Below are positions 8,723-17,757 of a stretch of DNA of 64,000 bases, piece after piece (the first letter of the stretch is position 1; every line of letters begins with the position of its first letter). Location: assembly GCF_010500845.1 (NCBI RefSeq), contig NZ_JAAAMI010000008.1, positions 39,662 through 103,661 of the forward strand. Direction: 5' to 3'. A program made the translations under genes and the position numbers. Below the pieces are notes generated by a model. The model searched no databases. It was not told where the DNA came from and saw nothing but the letters and a program-made list of their open reading frames with translations. This DNA is from Flagellimonas sediminis (GTDB taxonomy: Bacteria > Bacteroidota > Bacteroidia > Flavobacteriales > Flavobacteriaceae).

Positions 8723-8892
8723 GGATTATTCGGTGTTATCGTTTTAAATGAGTGTACACCCAAAGGTCGTGATTAAACTGAAACCTTGGGATTAAATTTA
8801 TGCGTATCACAATTTAGGACCAGTGCCCATCAATCATAACACGATTCAATGAACACTAAAACATACTAAATCTTGAGGTCTTCGCCAAAGAT

Positions 8893-9654
8893 TTAGCGAA
8901 TGAAAACTGGCTCGTTGGCCTTGAGAGTGTGTTCTTGACTGAAGAGATATCCGTCATAATCAAAACCTTTGATATCCTCCAAGGTCTTGGCATCTGTATC
9001 GAGGATATAGCGCACCATGGAACCCCTTGCCTTTTTGGCGAAGAAACTGATGATCTTTAATTGATCGTTTTTCCAGTCCTTGAAAATGGGAGTGATTACG
9101 GGAACCTTGAGTTTCTTTTCATCCACGGCACCAAAATATTCGTTGCTGGCCAAGTTTACAAAAAGTTCGCCATCCTCCAGTTCTTGGTTCAAATGATCGG
9201 TGAGTTGTTTTTTCCAGAATTCATGCAGGTTCTTTTTTCTACCCACTTTTAATTGGGTGCCCATTTCCAAACGATAAGGCTGTATCAGGTCTAAAGGTTT
9301 CAAGATGCCATACAGTCCGGATAAAATTCGAAGGGTATCCTGAAGTTTGTCCAGATTCTCCACCGGAATCGTTTGTGCATCCAAGCCTTGGTACACATCT
9401 CCGTTAAAAGCATACACGGCAGGACGTGCATTTTCGGGACTGAAGGGCAATGAAAATTGTTGGTTACGCTCCCAGTTCAACTGTGCCAAACTATCGGAAA
9501 TGGACATCAATTGCGACAGCGCCTTTGGTCTTTTCTTTTTTAGAATGGCGTTCAATTTCTGTGCTTCCTCCAAAAAAAGGGGTTGGCTATAGGTTGATGT
9601 TGGAATTTCCGATTCAAAATCGAGAGACTTGGCCGGAGATATTACAATTTTCAT
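8893..9654 (-). CDS. yaaA: Peroxide stress protein YaaA (UPF0246)
   Basis: At 253 residues this matches the YaaA/DUF328 family throughout. The N-terminus is [15 protein letters not shown], the core includes [16 protein letters not shown] and [26 protein letters not shown], and the end has [14 protein letters not shown]. In E. coli YaaA limits free iron and protects DNA during hydrogen peroxide stress, and the fold binds DNA. It lies between the pseudouridine synthase and ppc on the minus strand, with about 90 bases on the upstream side. The link to oxidative stress here rests on family knowledge only. Confidence 0.95.
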   Translation of the reverse strand: MKIVISPAKSLDFESEIPTSTYSQPLFLEEAQKLNAILKKKRPKALSQLMSISDSLAQLNWERNQQFSLPFSPENARPAVYAFNGDVYQGLDAQTIPVENLDKLQDTLRILSGLYGILKPLDLIQPYRLEMGTQLKVGRKKNLHEFWKKQLTDHLNQELEDGELFVNLASNEYFGAVDEKKLKVPVITPIFKDWKNDQLKIISFFAKKARGSMVRYILDTDAKTLEDIKGFDYDGYLFSQEHTLKANEPVFIR

Positions 9655-9743
9655 TCAGTGCTTCTTTTGTTCAAAAATACAGCGGATTTTCAACTTTGGA
9701 AAAGGATCGTCAATGAGGTTTTCAATCCTACGATTGATGAAAC

Positions 9744-10772
9744 CTATTGTTCCACATGTTTGGAATAATTGCGCCATTTTTCAATACATTGGACCATATC
9801 CTCGGGCAATTCGGTATCAAAACGCATGAATTTTCCAGTTACCGGATGCTCAAATCCCAATGTTTTGGCATGCAAGGCCTGACGTGGCAAAACCTTGAAG
9901 GCATTATCCACAAACTGTTTGTATTTGGTAAAAGTGGTCCCTTTCAAGATGGCATCGCCACCATAGCGTTCATCATTAAAAAGCGTATGCCCAATGTATT
10001 TCATGTGCACCCTGATCTGATGGGTCCGGCCCGTTTCCAATCTGCAGGAAATCAAGGTAACATATCCCAATCGCTCCAAAACCTTGTAGTGGGTAATGGC
10101 TTCTTTTCCTTCTTCCCCATTTGGATAAACGGTCATCTGCAAGCGGTTCTTAGGGTGTCTGCCAATGTTGCCTTCAATAGTGCCCTCATCCTCTTCCACA
10201 TTGCCCCAAACAAGTGCCACATACTCTCTTTCGCTACTTTTCTCAAAAAATTGCTGTGCCAAGTGGGTCATGGCAGCTTCCGTTTTGGCAATGACCAAAA
10301 GTCCCGAAGTGTCCTTATCAATCCGATGCACCAGCCCAGGCCTATTGGAACTGTTGTTTGGCAGGTTCTCAAAATGGTATACCAAAGCATTGATTAGCGT
10401 CCCAGAATAATTCCCGTGACCTGGATGCACCACCATTCCCGCTGGTTTGTTCACCACCAACAGTGTGTCGTCCTCGTAAACAATGTCCAGTGGAATATTC
10501 TCAGGGGTCAGCAGAAATTCATAAGGTGGGTGCTCAAAAAGGACCTTTACCTCATCCCCGGCCTTTACCTTGTAGTTTTGTTTTACTATGGCCCCGTTCA
10601 CCCAAATATGGCCATTTTTGGCTGCTTGTTGGATTTTGTTACGGGTGGCGTTTTCAATAAAGTTCATCAGGAATTTATCCACGCGCAAAGGCTCCTGTCC
10701 TTTGGAGGCTACAAACTTATGGTGCTCAAAAAGCTCATCTGCGGACAGTTCATTCTGATCGGAAAAATCCAT
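9744..10772 (-). CDS. rluD: RluA/RluD family ribosomal large-subunit pseudouridine synthase
   Basis: The enzyme converts uridine to pseudouridine in RNA, most likely 23S rRNA. An N-terminal S4 RNA-binding domain lies at about residues 30-80 (RVDKFLMNFI ... AGDEVKVL). The catalytic domain has HRIDKDTSGLLV (149-160) with D152 as the expected nucleophile, followed by RTHQIRVHMKYIGHTL. The length of 342 residues and the S4 domain favour RluD over RluA or RluC, but the site cannot be fixed from sequence. The gene starts 2 bases after the PASTA gene stop, so the two are co-transcribed. Confidence 0.9.
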   Translation of the reverse strand: MDFSDQNELSADELFEHHKFVASKGQEPLRVDKFLMNFIENATRNKIQQAAKNGHIWVNGAIVKQNYKVKAGDEVKVLFEHPPYEFLLTPENIPLDIVYEDDTLLVVNKPAGMVVHPGHGNYSGTLINALVYHFENLPNNSSNRPGLVHRIDKDTSGLLVIAKTEAAMTHLAQQFFEKSSEREYVALVWGNVEEDEGTIEGNIGRHPKNRLQMTVYPNGEEGKEAITHYKVLERLGYVTLISCRLETGRTHQIRVHMKYIGHTLFNDERYGGDAILKGTTFTKYKQFVDNAFKVLPRQALHAKTLGFEHPVTGKFMRFDTELPEDMVQCIEKWRNYSKHVEQ

Positions 10773-10774
10773 GG

Positions 10775-11362
10775 TTATTCGGATTCTGCCTTAACCTTTG
10801 CACTGCCTGGAATGGTACCGTTACCGCATATCAACTCGATCTTGGAGGTCTTGGGAAGCTTGTCGCCCGGTTTTATATATTTTCCCTTGAACTTGATGTT
10901 GTAGACCATGTCCTTACCCAGTTCGTCAATATAGGTTACACGTTCCACTTCAAGACCTACGGCCCGCAACATGGAGGTTGCATTGCGCTGTGTCACTTGG
11001 ATGATATCCGGCACACTTACCTTTTTGTACCCGGATGGGTTCACCGTAAAATATATTTTACGGTTGGCCTTTACTTTGTTACCCGCTGGTGGGTTTTGGT
11101 CCAATATGGAGAATCTTGGGTAATCGGGGTTATAGTTGGAAGAATCCAATACTTGATAACGCAGTCCTGCTTCTTCCACCGCCTTTCGCATTTCCGATAC
11201 CGACATTTTGGAAAAATCCGGCACCTCAACAAACTCACCATGGTTGGTAGTGCCCTTGAGCCATTGCATGGTCAGGATGACCAGGACCACAATGGCTACA
11301 ACAGCCAGACCAAGCTGGATGAGAAAAGTCTTGCTTTTCAAAAAGTTCAAAAAATTTTTCAT
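10775..11362 (-). CDS. PASTA-domain membrane protein
   Basis: This 195-residue protein has one membrane segment near the N-terminus (about 14-32, LIQLGLAVVAIVVLVILTM). Two PASTA-like repeats follow: VEVPDFSKMSVSEMRKAVE... and VSVPDIIQVTQRNATSMLR..., each ending in a P-x-G-x-K turn and a beta strand. PASTA domains often bind peptidoglycan fragments or act as spacers. Unlike PknB or penicillin-binding proteins, no enzymatic domain is attached, which is usual for this short Bacteroidota form. It is divergent from ddl with an 80-base gap, linking it by position to cell-wall synthesis. It probably forms an operon with the pseudouridine synthase. Confidence 0.88.
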   Translation of the reverse strand: MKNFLNFLKSKTFLIQLGLAVVAIVVLVILTMQWLKGTTNHGEFVEVPDFSKMSVSEMRKAVEEAGLRYQVLDSSNYNPDYPRFSILDQNPPAGNKVKANRKIYFTVNPSGYKKVSVPDIIQVTQRNATSMLRAVGLEVERVTYIDELGKDMVYNIKFKGKYIKPGDKLPKTSKIELICGNGTIPGSAKVKAESE

Positions 11363-11381
11363 GCAGTAAAGCTTATCGGGA

Positions 11382-11389
11382 CAAATATA
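11382..11389 (-). promoter_or_regulatory. Possible -7 box for the PASTA/rluD operon
   Basis: On the minus strand this reads TATATTTG, matching the Bacteroidota -7 consensus TANNTTTG, 19 bases before the PASTA ATG. I do not see a correctly spaced -33 TTG, so the call is tentative. Confidence 0.4.
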
Positions 11390-11441
11390 GGAAAGCCAAC
11401 CCTTTTTTCTTTATTTTGGCCATGCGATATTTTAAAAGCCG

Positions 11442-12416
11442 ATGAAAAAGAACATTGCCATCATCATGGGAGGCTACTCCAGTGAATACGGTATTTCCAT
11501 GAAAAGTGGGAACGTTGTAAACAAATACCTGAACCCACAAAAATACAATGCATACCGCGTAATCGTTTCCAAGGAAAAATGGTTTCATCTAGATAAGGAT
11601 GACAACGAATTTCCCGTGGACAGGGCCGATTTCAGCATATGCCCCAACGGGCAAAAAATCCAGTTTGATTGTGTTTTCAATGCCATTCATGGTACCCCAG
11701 GGGAGGATGGACTCATGCAGGCCTATTTTGAGCTTTTAGGAATTCCCCACACCTCTTGCAACCATTACGAATCTGCCCTTACCTTCAATAAACGGGATCT
11801 TTTGAGCACATTAAAACCCTACGCGATCCCTTGTGCCGTTTCGTACCACCTGAACAAAGGTCAGGATGTGGATCAAGATGCCATCATTAAAAAAGTGGGA
11901 CTGCCCTGTTTTGTGAAGGCCAATAGGGCAGGAAGTAGTTACGGGGTTTCCAAAGTGTACCAAAATAGCGAACTTCAAAAAGCTATTGAAACCGCTTTTA
12001 AGGAAGATGACCAAGTGATCATCGAATCCTTTTTGGAGGGCACAGAAGTATCCGTCGGAGTGATCACTTACAAAGGTGAAGTGATGGTATTGCCGATTAC
12101 GGAAATCATTTCCGAAAACGACTTTTTCGATTTTGAGGCCAAATATCAGGGCAAGTCACAAGAAATTACCCCGGCCAGAATCAATGCAACCCAAGAACAA
12201 AATGTAAGAAAGTTGGCAAAGTTTATTTATCAGACTCTTGGTTTGAAAGGCTATACCCGTAGCGAATTTATTTTCATCGGTGATGTGCCACATTTATTAG
12301 AGGTGAATACAACACCCGGACTAACCGAAGAAAGTCTATTGCCACAGCAGGCCAGAGAGGCGGGAATTAGCCTGGAGGAACTTTTTGATAGTGCCATAAC
12401 AGAGGCTTTAACATAG
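11442..12416 (+). CDS. ddl: D-alanine--D-alanine ligase
   Basis: Ddl makes the D-Ala-D-Ala dipeptide for peptidoglycan in the cytoplasm, using ATP. The 324-residue ATP-grasp enzyme begins IAIIMGGYSSEYGISMKSG, where the glutamate corresponds to the substrate-binding residue of the family. The ATP-grasp loop is KANRAGSSYGVSKV near residue 155. LLEVNTTPGLTEESLLP (about 284-300) holds the Mg-binding Glu and Asn. The first ATG gives MKKNIAIIMGG. It is followed 37 bases later by coaD on the same strand. Confidence 0.96.
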   Translation: MKKNIAIIMGGYSSEYGISMKSGNVVNKYLNPQKYNAYRVIVSKEKWFHLDKDDNEFPVDRADFSICPNGQKIQFDCVFNAIHGTPGEDGLMQAYFELLGIPHTSCNHYESALTFNKRDLLSTLKPYAIPCAVSYHLNKGQDVDQDAIIKKVGLPCFVKANRAGSSYGVSKVYQNSELQKAIETAFKEDDQVIIESFLEGTEVSVGVITYKGEVMVLPITEIISENDFFDFEAKYQGKSQEITPARINATQEQNVRKLAKFIYQTLGLKGYTRSEFIFIGDVPHLLEVNTTPGLTEESLLPQQAREAGISLEELFDSAITEALT

Positions 12417-12453
12417 AAAAGTGTATTTTTAAACAAACTTTCTTATCCACCTT

Positions 12454-12912
12454 ATGAGACGCGCATTGTTCCCTGGTTCCTTTGACCCACTCACCCTTGG
12501 CCACTACGACATCATTAAAAGGGGTATTACCCTGTTTGATGAATTGGTGATTGCCATCGGTATCAATGCCGATAAAAAATACATGTTCACATTGGAAGAA
12601 AGAACCAAGTTCATTGCCGATGCCTTTAAGGATGAACCCAAAATTAAAGTGGTCACTTACAAAGGCATGACGGTGGACTTCTGCAAAGAGATCGGTGCCG
12701 AATTCATTTTAAGGGGGTTGCGCAACCCTGCGGATTTCGAATTTGAAAAGGCCATTGCCCATACCAATCGGAAACTTTCTGAAATTGAAACTGTATTTTT
12801 ATTGACTTCTTCAGGAAAATCCTACATAAGTTCTTCCATTGTAAGGGACGTAATCCGCAATGGTGGTGATTATACTGGTCTTGTTCCCGACACCGTTGTG
12901 GTCAATTTCTGA
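12454..12912 (+). CDS. coaD: Phosphopantetheine adenylyltransferase
   Basis: CoaD transfers AMP from ATP to 4'-phosphopantetheine, the fourth step of coenzyme A synthesis. Its 152 residues include the nucleotidyltransferase signature LFPGSFDPLTLGHYD, with catalytic H17 (family H18 in E. coli). RGLRNPADFEFE binds phosphopantetheine, and the C-terminal ISSSIVRDV loop replaces ISSTLVRE. The family forms hexamers in the cytoplasm. It lies 37 bases after ddl and may be co-transcribed with it. Confidence 0.97.
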   Translation: MRRALFPGSFDPLTLGHYDIIKRGITLFDELVIAIGINADKKYMFTLEERTKFIADAFKDEPKIKVVTYKGMTVDFCKEIGAEFILRGLRNPADFEFEKAIAHTNRKLSEIETVFLLTSSGKSYISSSIVRDVIRNGGDYTGLVPDTVVVNF

Positions 12913-13049
12913 TTTTTTACTACGTACTTTTTCCCTCACTTGTAATAATGTGCTTAAAATAGGGGCAGAATATTGACATATGTCAAGAAAACAACATTTT
13001 TCGGGCCTTTCACAACAATAAATGAGCAGCCTGATGCATTACACTTACA

Positions 13050-14918
13050 TTGGTCAGAAATTTCTTAATTGTAATAACCCCCCGTACTTTGAAAGCAGTT
13101 GAGAGAATCGAACAGCATTTTTTACTGAGACAGTTACCACAGGCCACCGTATTGGTCGGCTTGGATGGTTATGTCATTGACGCTTCGGATTCTTGGTTGG
13201 CCCTATTTGGGATTCCATCCAAAAGAATCATGGAAGTGAACATCTTCAATTTATTGGAAAAAGTCGACGGCCTCAAAGAGAACATCGCGGCCAATAAAAC
13301 ATATTCCTTTCGCCACAAATGCGGAAGTGAAAACGAATTCATATGGCTGGAGAGCATCATAACCCCTTGGTACGACGAAAGGGAAAACATTGTGGGCTCC
13401 ATCATTCAGAGCAACGACATCTCGCGTGAAGCTGAAAAGGAACTTGAAATTGACCGCATTCATTCCATACTAAAGACCAAATCCGAAGTTGCACATGTCG
13501 GTTATTGGGAATTTGATGTGCAGACCGAAAACTTATTCTGGTGCGACGAGACCAAAAAAATACACCAAGTCCCCCTGTCTTTCGAACCAAACGTCAACGA
13601 AGCCATCAATTTTTACAAACCCGGATATAGTCGGAACAAAATTTCCATGCTCTTCCACAAAGCAATCGAAGAGCGAAGCCCTTTTAATGAAAGGCTAACT
13701 ATCATTACCAAAAACGGTGAAGAAAAATGGATCCAGTCTGCCGGCAAGGCCATTGTAAAAAACGGAGAGGTCGTGAAGGTATTCGGCACATTTCAAGACA
13801 TTCACGATCAAGTGATGGCCGAAACCAAAATCATGGAAAATGAGCAGTTGCTCACAACTTTGATCGACAACCTACCATTGAATGTTTTTGTCAAGGACCT
13901 GGATTCCAGAAAAATTTTGGTGAACAAATCGGAATGTGAATATCTGGAAAAAAGCCCCAAGGAACTTATCGGTAAAACGGATTATGACCTGTACGATGAG
14001 GAAGTGGCCAAAATTTCAAGGGAAGAAGATCTTGAAGTACTCAAATCTTTAAAACCCATTTTGGGAAAGGAAACCATCAGCATTAAAAAAGATGGCACCG
14101 CTACCAATTTCTTGACCTCAAAAATTCCTTTGTTCGACCTGAACAACAAGGTTAGCGGTTTGATCGGGATCAGTATGGATATCTCTTCAATCAAAAAGAA
14201 GGAAGATCAGTTACGCAATTTGATCAACCTTACCTCGATCCAAAACAAAAAGCTGATCAATTTTGCCCATATTGTTTCCCATAACCTTCGTTCGCATTCG
14301 GCCAACTTTTCAATGTTGCTTCAATTTTTGAAAGCGGAAGACAATGAAAGGGAACGCGAGCACATAATCAATATGTTGACCCAAGCTTCTGACAACCTAT
14401 TGGAAACCTTGGAAAACTTAAACCAAGTGGTCGACATCAATACCAATATCAACCTTAAGAAGGAACCCATAAATATCTACGATCATATTATAAAGGTCCG
14501 GCATGGTTTGACTGCTTTCTTGGAAAAAAACCAAGTATTGATCAAGAACAAAGTGGATCAGAAACTAGTTGTTAAAAGTATTCCTGCCTATATGGACAGT
14601 ATTATTATGAACTTGTTGACCAACGCCGTAAAATATAGAAGTCCCGAAAGAAAACCAATAATAACATTAACCACTAAGAAGGTGGACAACAAGATAATTC
14701 TTTCCGTTTCCGATAATGGATTGGGAATTGACCTGGAAAGGTATGGCGATAAAATATTTGGCATGTACAAAACGTTCCATAATAACAAGGATGCCAAAGG
14801 ATTTGGATTGTATCTGGTACGCAATCAAATTGAAGCCATGGGCGGAAAGATAACAGTGAACAGCGAAGTCGACAAAGGAACCACCTTCAACGTATATTTT
14901 AATGAAAAAACTAAGTAG
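13050..14918 (+). CDS. Multi-PAS sensor histidine kinase
   Basis: The kinase has three PAS-like regions (about 30-130, 145-260 and 265-385) with no predicted membrane span, so it is probably cytoplasmic. The kinase core follows: H-box HIVSHNLRSHSANFSMLL with the phosphorylated histidine at residue 411, N-box NLLTNAVKYRSPE, G-boxes DNGLGIDLERYG and GFGLYLVRNQIEAMGG. The listed TTG start at 13050 gives 622 residues. A second in-frame TTG at 13089 (MKAVERIEQH) may be the real one, since no Shine-Dalgarno decides the matter. It overlaps the receiver gene by 17 bases. The signal is unknown. Confidence 0.9.
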   Translation: MVRNFLIVITPRTLKAVERIEQHFLLRQLPQATVLVGLDGYVIDASDSWLALFGIPSKRIMEVNIFNLLEKVDGLKENIAANKTYSFRHKCGSENEFIWLESIITPWYDERENIVGSIIQSNDISREAEKELEIDRIHSILKTKSEVAHVGYWEFDVQTENLFWCDETKKIHQVPLSFEPNVNEAINFYKPGYSRNKISMLFHKAIEERSPFNERLTIITKNGEEKWIQSAGKAIVKNGEVVKVFGTFQDIHDQVMAETKIMENEQLLTTLIDNLPLNVFVKDLDSRKILVNKSECEYLEKSPKELIGKTDYDLYDEEVAKISREEDLEVLKSLKPILGKETISIKKDGTATNFLTSKIPLFDLNNKVSGLIGISMDISSIKKKEDQLRNLINLTSIQNKKLINFAHIVSHNLRSHSANFSMLLQFLKAEDNEREREHIINMLTQASDNLLETLENLNQVVDINTNINLKKEPINIYDHIIKVRHGLTAFLEKNQVLIKNKVDQKLVVKSIPAYMDSIIMNLLTNAVKYRSPERKPIITLTTKKVDNKIILSVSDNGLGIDLERYGDKIFGMYKTFHNNKDAKGFGLYLVRNQIEAMGGKITVNSEVDKGTTFNVYFNEKTK

Positions 14919-15315
14919 TATTTTTATAGTGGACGATGATCCCATAACCGTTTTCGGTATCAAAAGAATGTTAAAACCGGTGGCAATTTGCGATGATATC
15001 CAAATATTCCAGAATGGAAAAGAAGCTTTTGATGCATTGTCCGAAAGACACACTTCAGGAAAAGAAATTCCAGCGGTCATCTTTTTGGACATCAACATGC
15101 CGATCATGGATGGCTGGGACTTTTTGAAGGAAATGATCGATCTTGATATCCATGAACGTGTCATCATCAACATGATCACCTCTTCCATCGACCCTTCCGA
15201 TTATCAAAGGTGGAATGATTTCAAGGAAAGGTGCCCACACCAACTCAATTTTAAGAACAAACCCATTTTCAAGATTGAGGTTTCCGATTTGGATGGTTTC
15301 CATATGGCCTCATAA
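14902..15315 (+). CDS. Single-domain response regulator receiver
   Basis: This 137-residue protein is a bare CheY-like receiver with no output domain. IFIVDDDPITVFG (7-19) carries the acidic pocket, FLDINMPIMDGW (61-72) holds the phospho-acceptor D63, and the switch residue is in IINMITSSI with a downstream lysine in NFKNKP. It overlaps the kinase gene by 17 bases, so the kinase is its likely phosphodonor. In the Bacteroidota such stand-alone receivers often pass phosphate to another protein or act by protein contact; the partner is not visible here. Confidence 0.92.
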   Translation: MKKLSSIFIVDDDPITVFGIKRMLKPVAICDDIQIFQNGKEAFDALSERHTSGKEIPAVIFLDINMPIMDGWDFLKEMIDLDIHERVIINMITSSIDPSDYQRWNDFKERCPHQLNFKNKPIFKIEVSDLDGFHMAS

Positions 15316-15388
15316 TCATAATATTCCGTATTTTTGGGGCCACCGAAAAAAGTTACATTTGGTATAACTAACAAAGTACCCCAACACC

Positions 15389-17161
15389 TTGAAACATTTA
15401 ATTTTTTCTGTAGTCCTTGTTCTGCTTTTATCCTGCGAAACAGAAAAGCAGGATAAGATCAACTCTTACCAGACCTATTTCGAAACCTCCGGAGGGAAGG
15501 AAACGGCAACATACCAACAGACCATTGATTTTTATATCACCTTGGCACGTGATTTTCCACAGATCAACATCCATACCATTGGAAAAACGGATAGTGGTCT
15601 GCCTTTGCACATGGTGACCTTTAATCCAGAAGGTGATTTCAATTATGAGAACATCAGAAAGGAGAAATCCATCATTTTAATCAACAACGGGATTCACCCT
15701 GGTGAAAGCGACGGCATTGATGCCACCATGATGCTCTACAGGGATTTGGCCACTGGAAAAATTCCCAGCCCAAAAAAAACCGTATTGGTCACCATCCCCA
15801 TATATAATGTAGGTGGATCGTTAAATCGGAATTCCACTACCCGTGCCAATCAAAATGGACCGTTGGAATATGGTTTCCGTGGCAACGCACTCAATTACGA
15901 CCTTAACCGGGATTTCATTAAAATGGACACCAAAAATGCAAAGACCTTTGCAGACATTTTCCACTCCGTAAAACCCGATGTTTTTATTGACAACCATGTT
16001 AGCAATGGGGCAGACTACCAATATACCCTTACCCATCTGTTTACCCAACACAACAAACTGGGTGGTAAAATGGGAGAATACCTGCACGATACTTTCATGC
16101 CTAAAATTGAAAGATCATTACAGGAAAAGGAATGGGACATTACCCCTTACGTGAACGTGTTTAACATGCCCCCTGAACTGGGTTTTAGTCAATTTATGGA
16201 CCATCCCAGGTATTCCACCGGTTATACTACCCTTTGGAACACCTTGGGCCTTATGGTAGAAACCCATATGTTAAAACCTTATGACCAACGAGTGGAAGGC
16301 AATTATGTGATCATGAAAAGTCTATTGGATGTTGTGGAGAAGGAATATAAGACCATTGCATCATTACGGAAGGAGACGTTGGAAAAAAACCTAGATCTTT
16401 CCGAATATTATTTCAATTGGGCAGTTGACACCACCAAAAGTTCCACTTTACAATTCAAGGGATATGAAGCCGAACGACCCATCAGTGAGGTAACCGGCCT
16501 ACCCAGATTGAAGTACGACCGAAGGAAACCATTCACCAAGGAAACCGTTTATCAGGATTATTTTTATCCACTTGACACCGTTTCGGTACCGGATGCCTAT
16601 GTGGTGAAACAAAGTTGGCAGAAGGTGACTGAACGCCTTGATGCCAATAAAATACAATACTTTAAGCTGGACAAGGACACCACTTTAGTGGTGGAGGCCT
16701 ATAAAATTTTGGACTATGACACCCGAAATTCCCCGTACGAAGGCCACTACCCCCACTCCAACACCAAGGTGGAAAAAAGCACCAAGGAAATCCATTTCAG
16801 GGCAGGTGACTATGTGGTACCCACCCGTCAACCTGGGATCAGGTATCTGTTGGAGACACTGGAACCCCACGCAGTGGATTCTTTCTTTAACTGGAATTTC
16901 TTCGATACGGTACTCCAACAAAAAGAAGGCTTTTCACCTTATGTTTTTGAGGATATCGCCTTGGAAATGCTACAACAAGACTCCATTTTGAGGCAGACCT
17001 TTGAAGCCAAGAAAAATCTAGACCTCAATTTTTCGAACAATTGGTACGCGCAATTGGATTGGATATTTCAGCGCTCCAAACATTTGGAAGATGCCTATTT
17101 GGCGTATCCCATTTACAGGATTGCCAAAGAAAGTGAGGCTTCCGGAATTTTGGCTAGGTAG
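15389..17161 (+). CDS. M14-family zinc carboxypeptidase lipoprotein
   Basis: The 590-residue protein starts at a TTG and has a lipoprotein signal MKHLIFSVVLVLLLSC, with the lipid-bearing cysteine at residue 16. The M14 zinc site is NNGIHPGESDG, with H103 and E106. The third ligand is probably the histidine in FIDNHVSNGADY. NYDLNRDFIKMD fits the substrate-binding arginine region. M14 enzymes remove C-terminal residues from peptides; this one would act at the cell envelope. The last 8 bases overlap the convergent NUDIX gene. A function in nutrient peptide or cell-wall peptide trimming is inferred. Confidence 0.87.
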   Translation: MKHLIFSVVLVLLLSCETEKQDKINSYQTYFETSGGKETATYQQTIDFYITLARDFPQINIHTIGKTDSGLPLHMVTFNPEGDFNYENIRKEKSIILINNGIHPGESDGIDATMMLYRDLATGKIPSPKKTVLVTIPIYNVGGSLNRNSTTRANQNGPLEYGFRGNALNYDLNRDFIKMDTKNAKTFADIFHSVKPDVFIDNHVSNGADYQYTLTHLFTQHNKLGGKMGEYLHDTFMPKIERSLQEKEWDITPYVNVFNMPPELGFSQFMDHPRYSTGYTTLWNTLGLMVETHMLKPYDQRVEGNYVIMKSLLDVVEKEYKTIASLRKETLEKNLDLSEYYFNWAVDTTKSSTLQFKGYEAERPISEVTGLPRLKYDRRKPFTKETVYQDYFYPLDTVSVPDAYVVKQSWQKVTERLDANKIQYFKLDKDTTLVVEAYKILDYDTRNSPYEGHYPHSNTKVEKSTKEIHFRAGDYVVPTRQPGIRYLLETLEPHAVDSFFNWNFFDTVLQQKEGFSPYVFEDIALEMLQQDSILRQTFEAKKNLDLNFSNNWYAQLDWIFQRSKHLEDAYLAYPIYRIAKESEASGILAR

Positions 17162-17750
17162 CCACTTGCTTAAACAAAATAGCTATATTTTTATAAGAAT
17201 TCTTAATGGCTTTTTGGGTCTTGATGGGTCCCTTCCATTTCACTTTTTCAATGCCTTCGGATTTTTCGGCAATTAATTTCCCAGTGTAGTCCGTGGACAT
17301 TAAAAACCAATGGGTCTGTTTCAACCAATAGGCACCATTGCGTTTAAAAACATGGTAGGTGGTTCGCAAAAAACGTTCCATTTTCAGGTTCTTTACCGCG
17401 GTTTCCTCTTCCACTTCCCTCATAGCGGCACTTTCTATGGTTTCTCCCTTGTCCACTTTTCCTTTTGGCAGGTCCCATTTGCCATTCCTTTTGATGAAGA
17501 GCACCTTTCCTTTTTCATTTACCACAAAACCACCGCCGGCAACGATCACTGGTATCTTGTGCATAAAAATTTTCAGGATCTTTTCCTTATCCGGATGGTA
17601 CAGGTAGGCCTTTTTCAGTTTCTTCTTGGATAACAGATGAATGGCCTGCATAATGGAATCGTCATCCAACGAAAATAAATTTCCGTTGGTATGTTCCGGG
17701 CGCTCGTTTGTTAAGATCAGTGGAGACTCATTAACAAAAACTTCATACAT
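17154..17750 (-). CDS. NUDIX hydrolase
   Basis: The 198-residue protein has a complete Nudix box: GKVDKGETIESAAMREVEEE fits G-x5-E-x7-R-E-U-x-E-E. The N-terminal 70 residues lie outside the Nudix fold and have no recognised domain. The region just before the box, FIKRNGKWDLPKG, is typical of hydrolases acting on diphosphate compounds linked to other groups. The substrate is unknown. It is divergent from pyrE with only 7 bases between start codons, and converges on the M14 gene with an 8-base overlap. Confidence 0.9.
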   Translation of the reverse strand: MYEVFVNESPLILTNERPEHTNGNLFSLDDDSIMQAIHLLSKKKLKKAYLYHPDKEKILKIFMHKIPVIVAGGGFVVNEKGKVLFIKRNGKWDLPKGKVDKGETIESAAMREVEEETAVKNLKMERFLRTTYHVFKRNGAYWLKQTHWFLMSTDYTGKLIAEKSEGIEKVKWKGPIKTQKAIKNSYKNIAILFKQVAT

Positions 17751-17753
17751 TTG
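17746..17753 (+). promoter_or_regulatory. Possible -7 box overlapping the NUDIX start, for pyrE
   Basis: TACATTTG is a perfect TANNTTTG match, 4 bases before the pyrE ATG. If used, transcription would begin at or close to the start codon, giving a leaderless mRNA. A -33 TTG at normal distance is not visible. Confidence 0.35.
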
Positions 17754-17757
17754 CGCA

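Noticed and set aside
10416..10904. A 162-codon plus-strand frame opposite the pseudouridine synthase and PASTA genes.
   Set aside because: It is antisense to two well-supported genes and has no recognisable domain or start signal.
17641..17757. N-terminal extension of PyrE to 17641.
   Set aside because: The extension lies within the NUDIX gene on the other strand, and the standard PyrE N-terminus begins at 17758.
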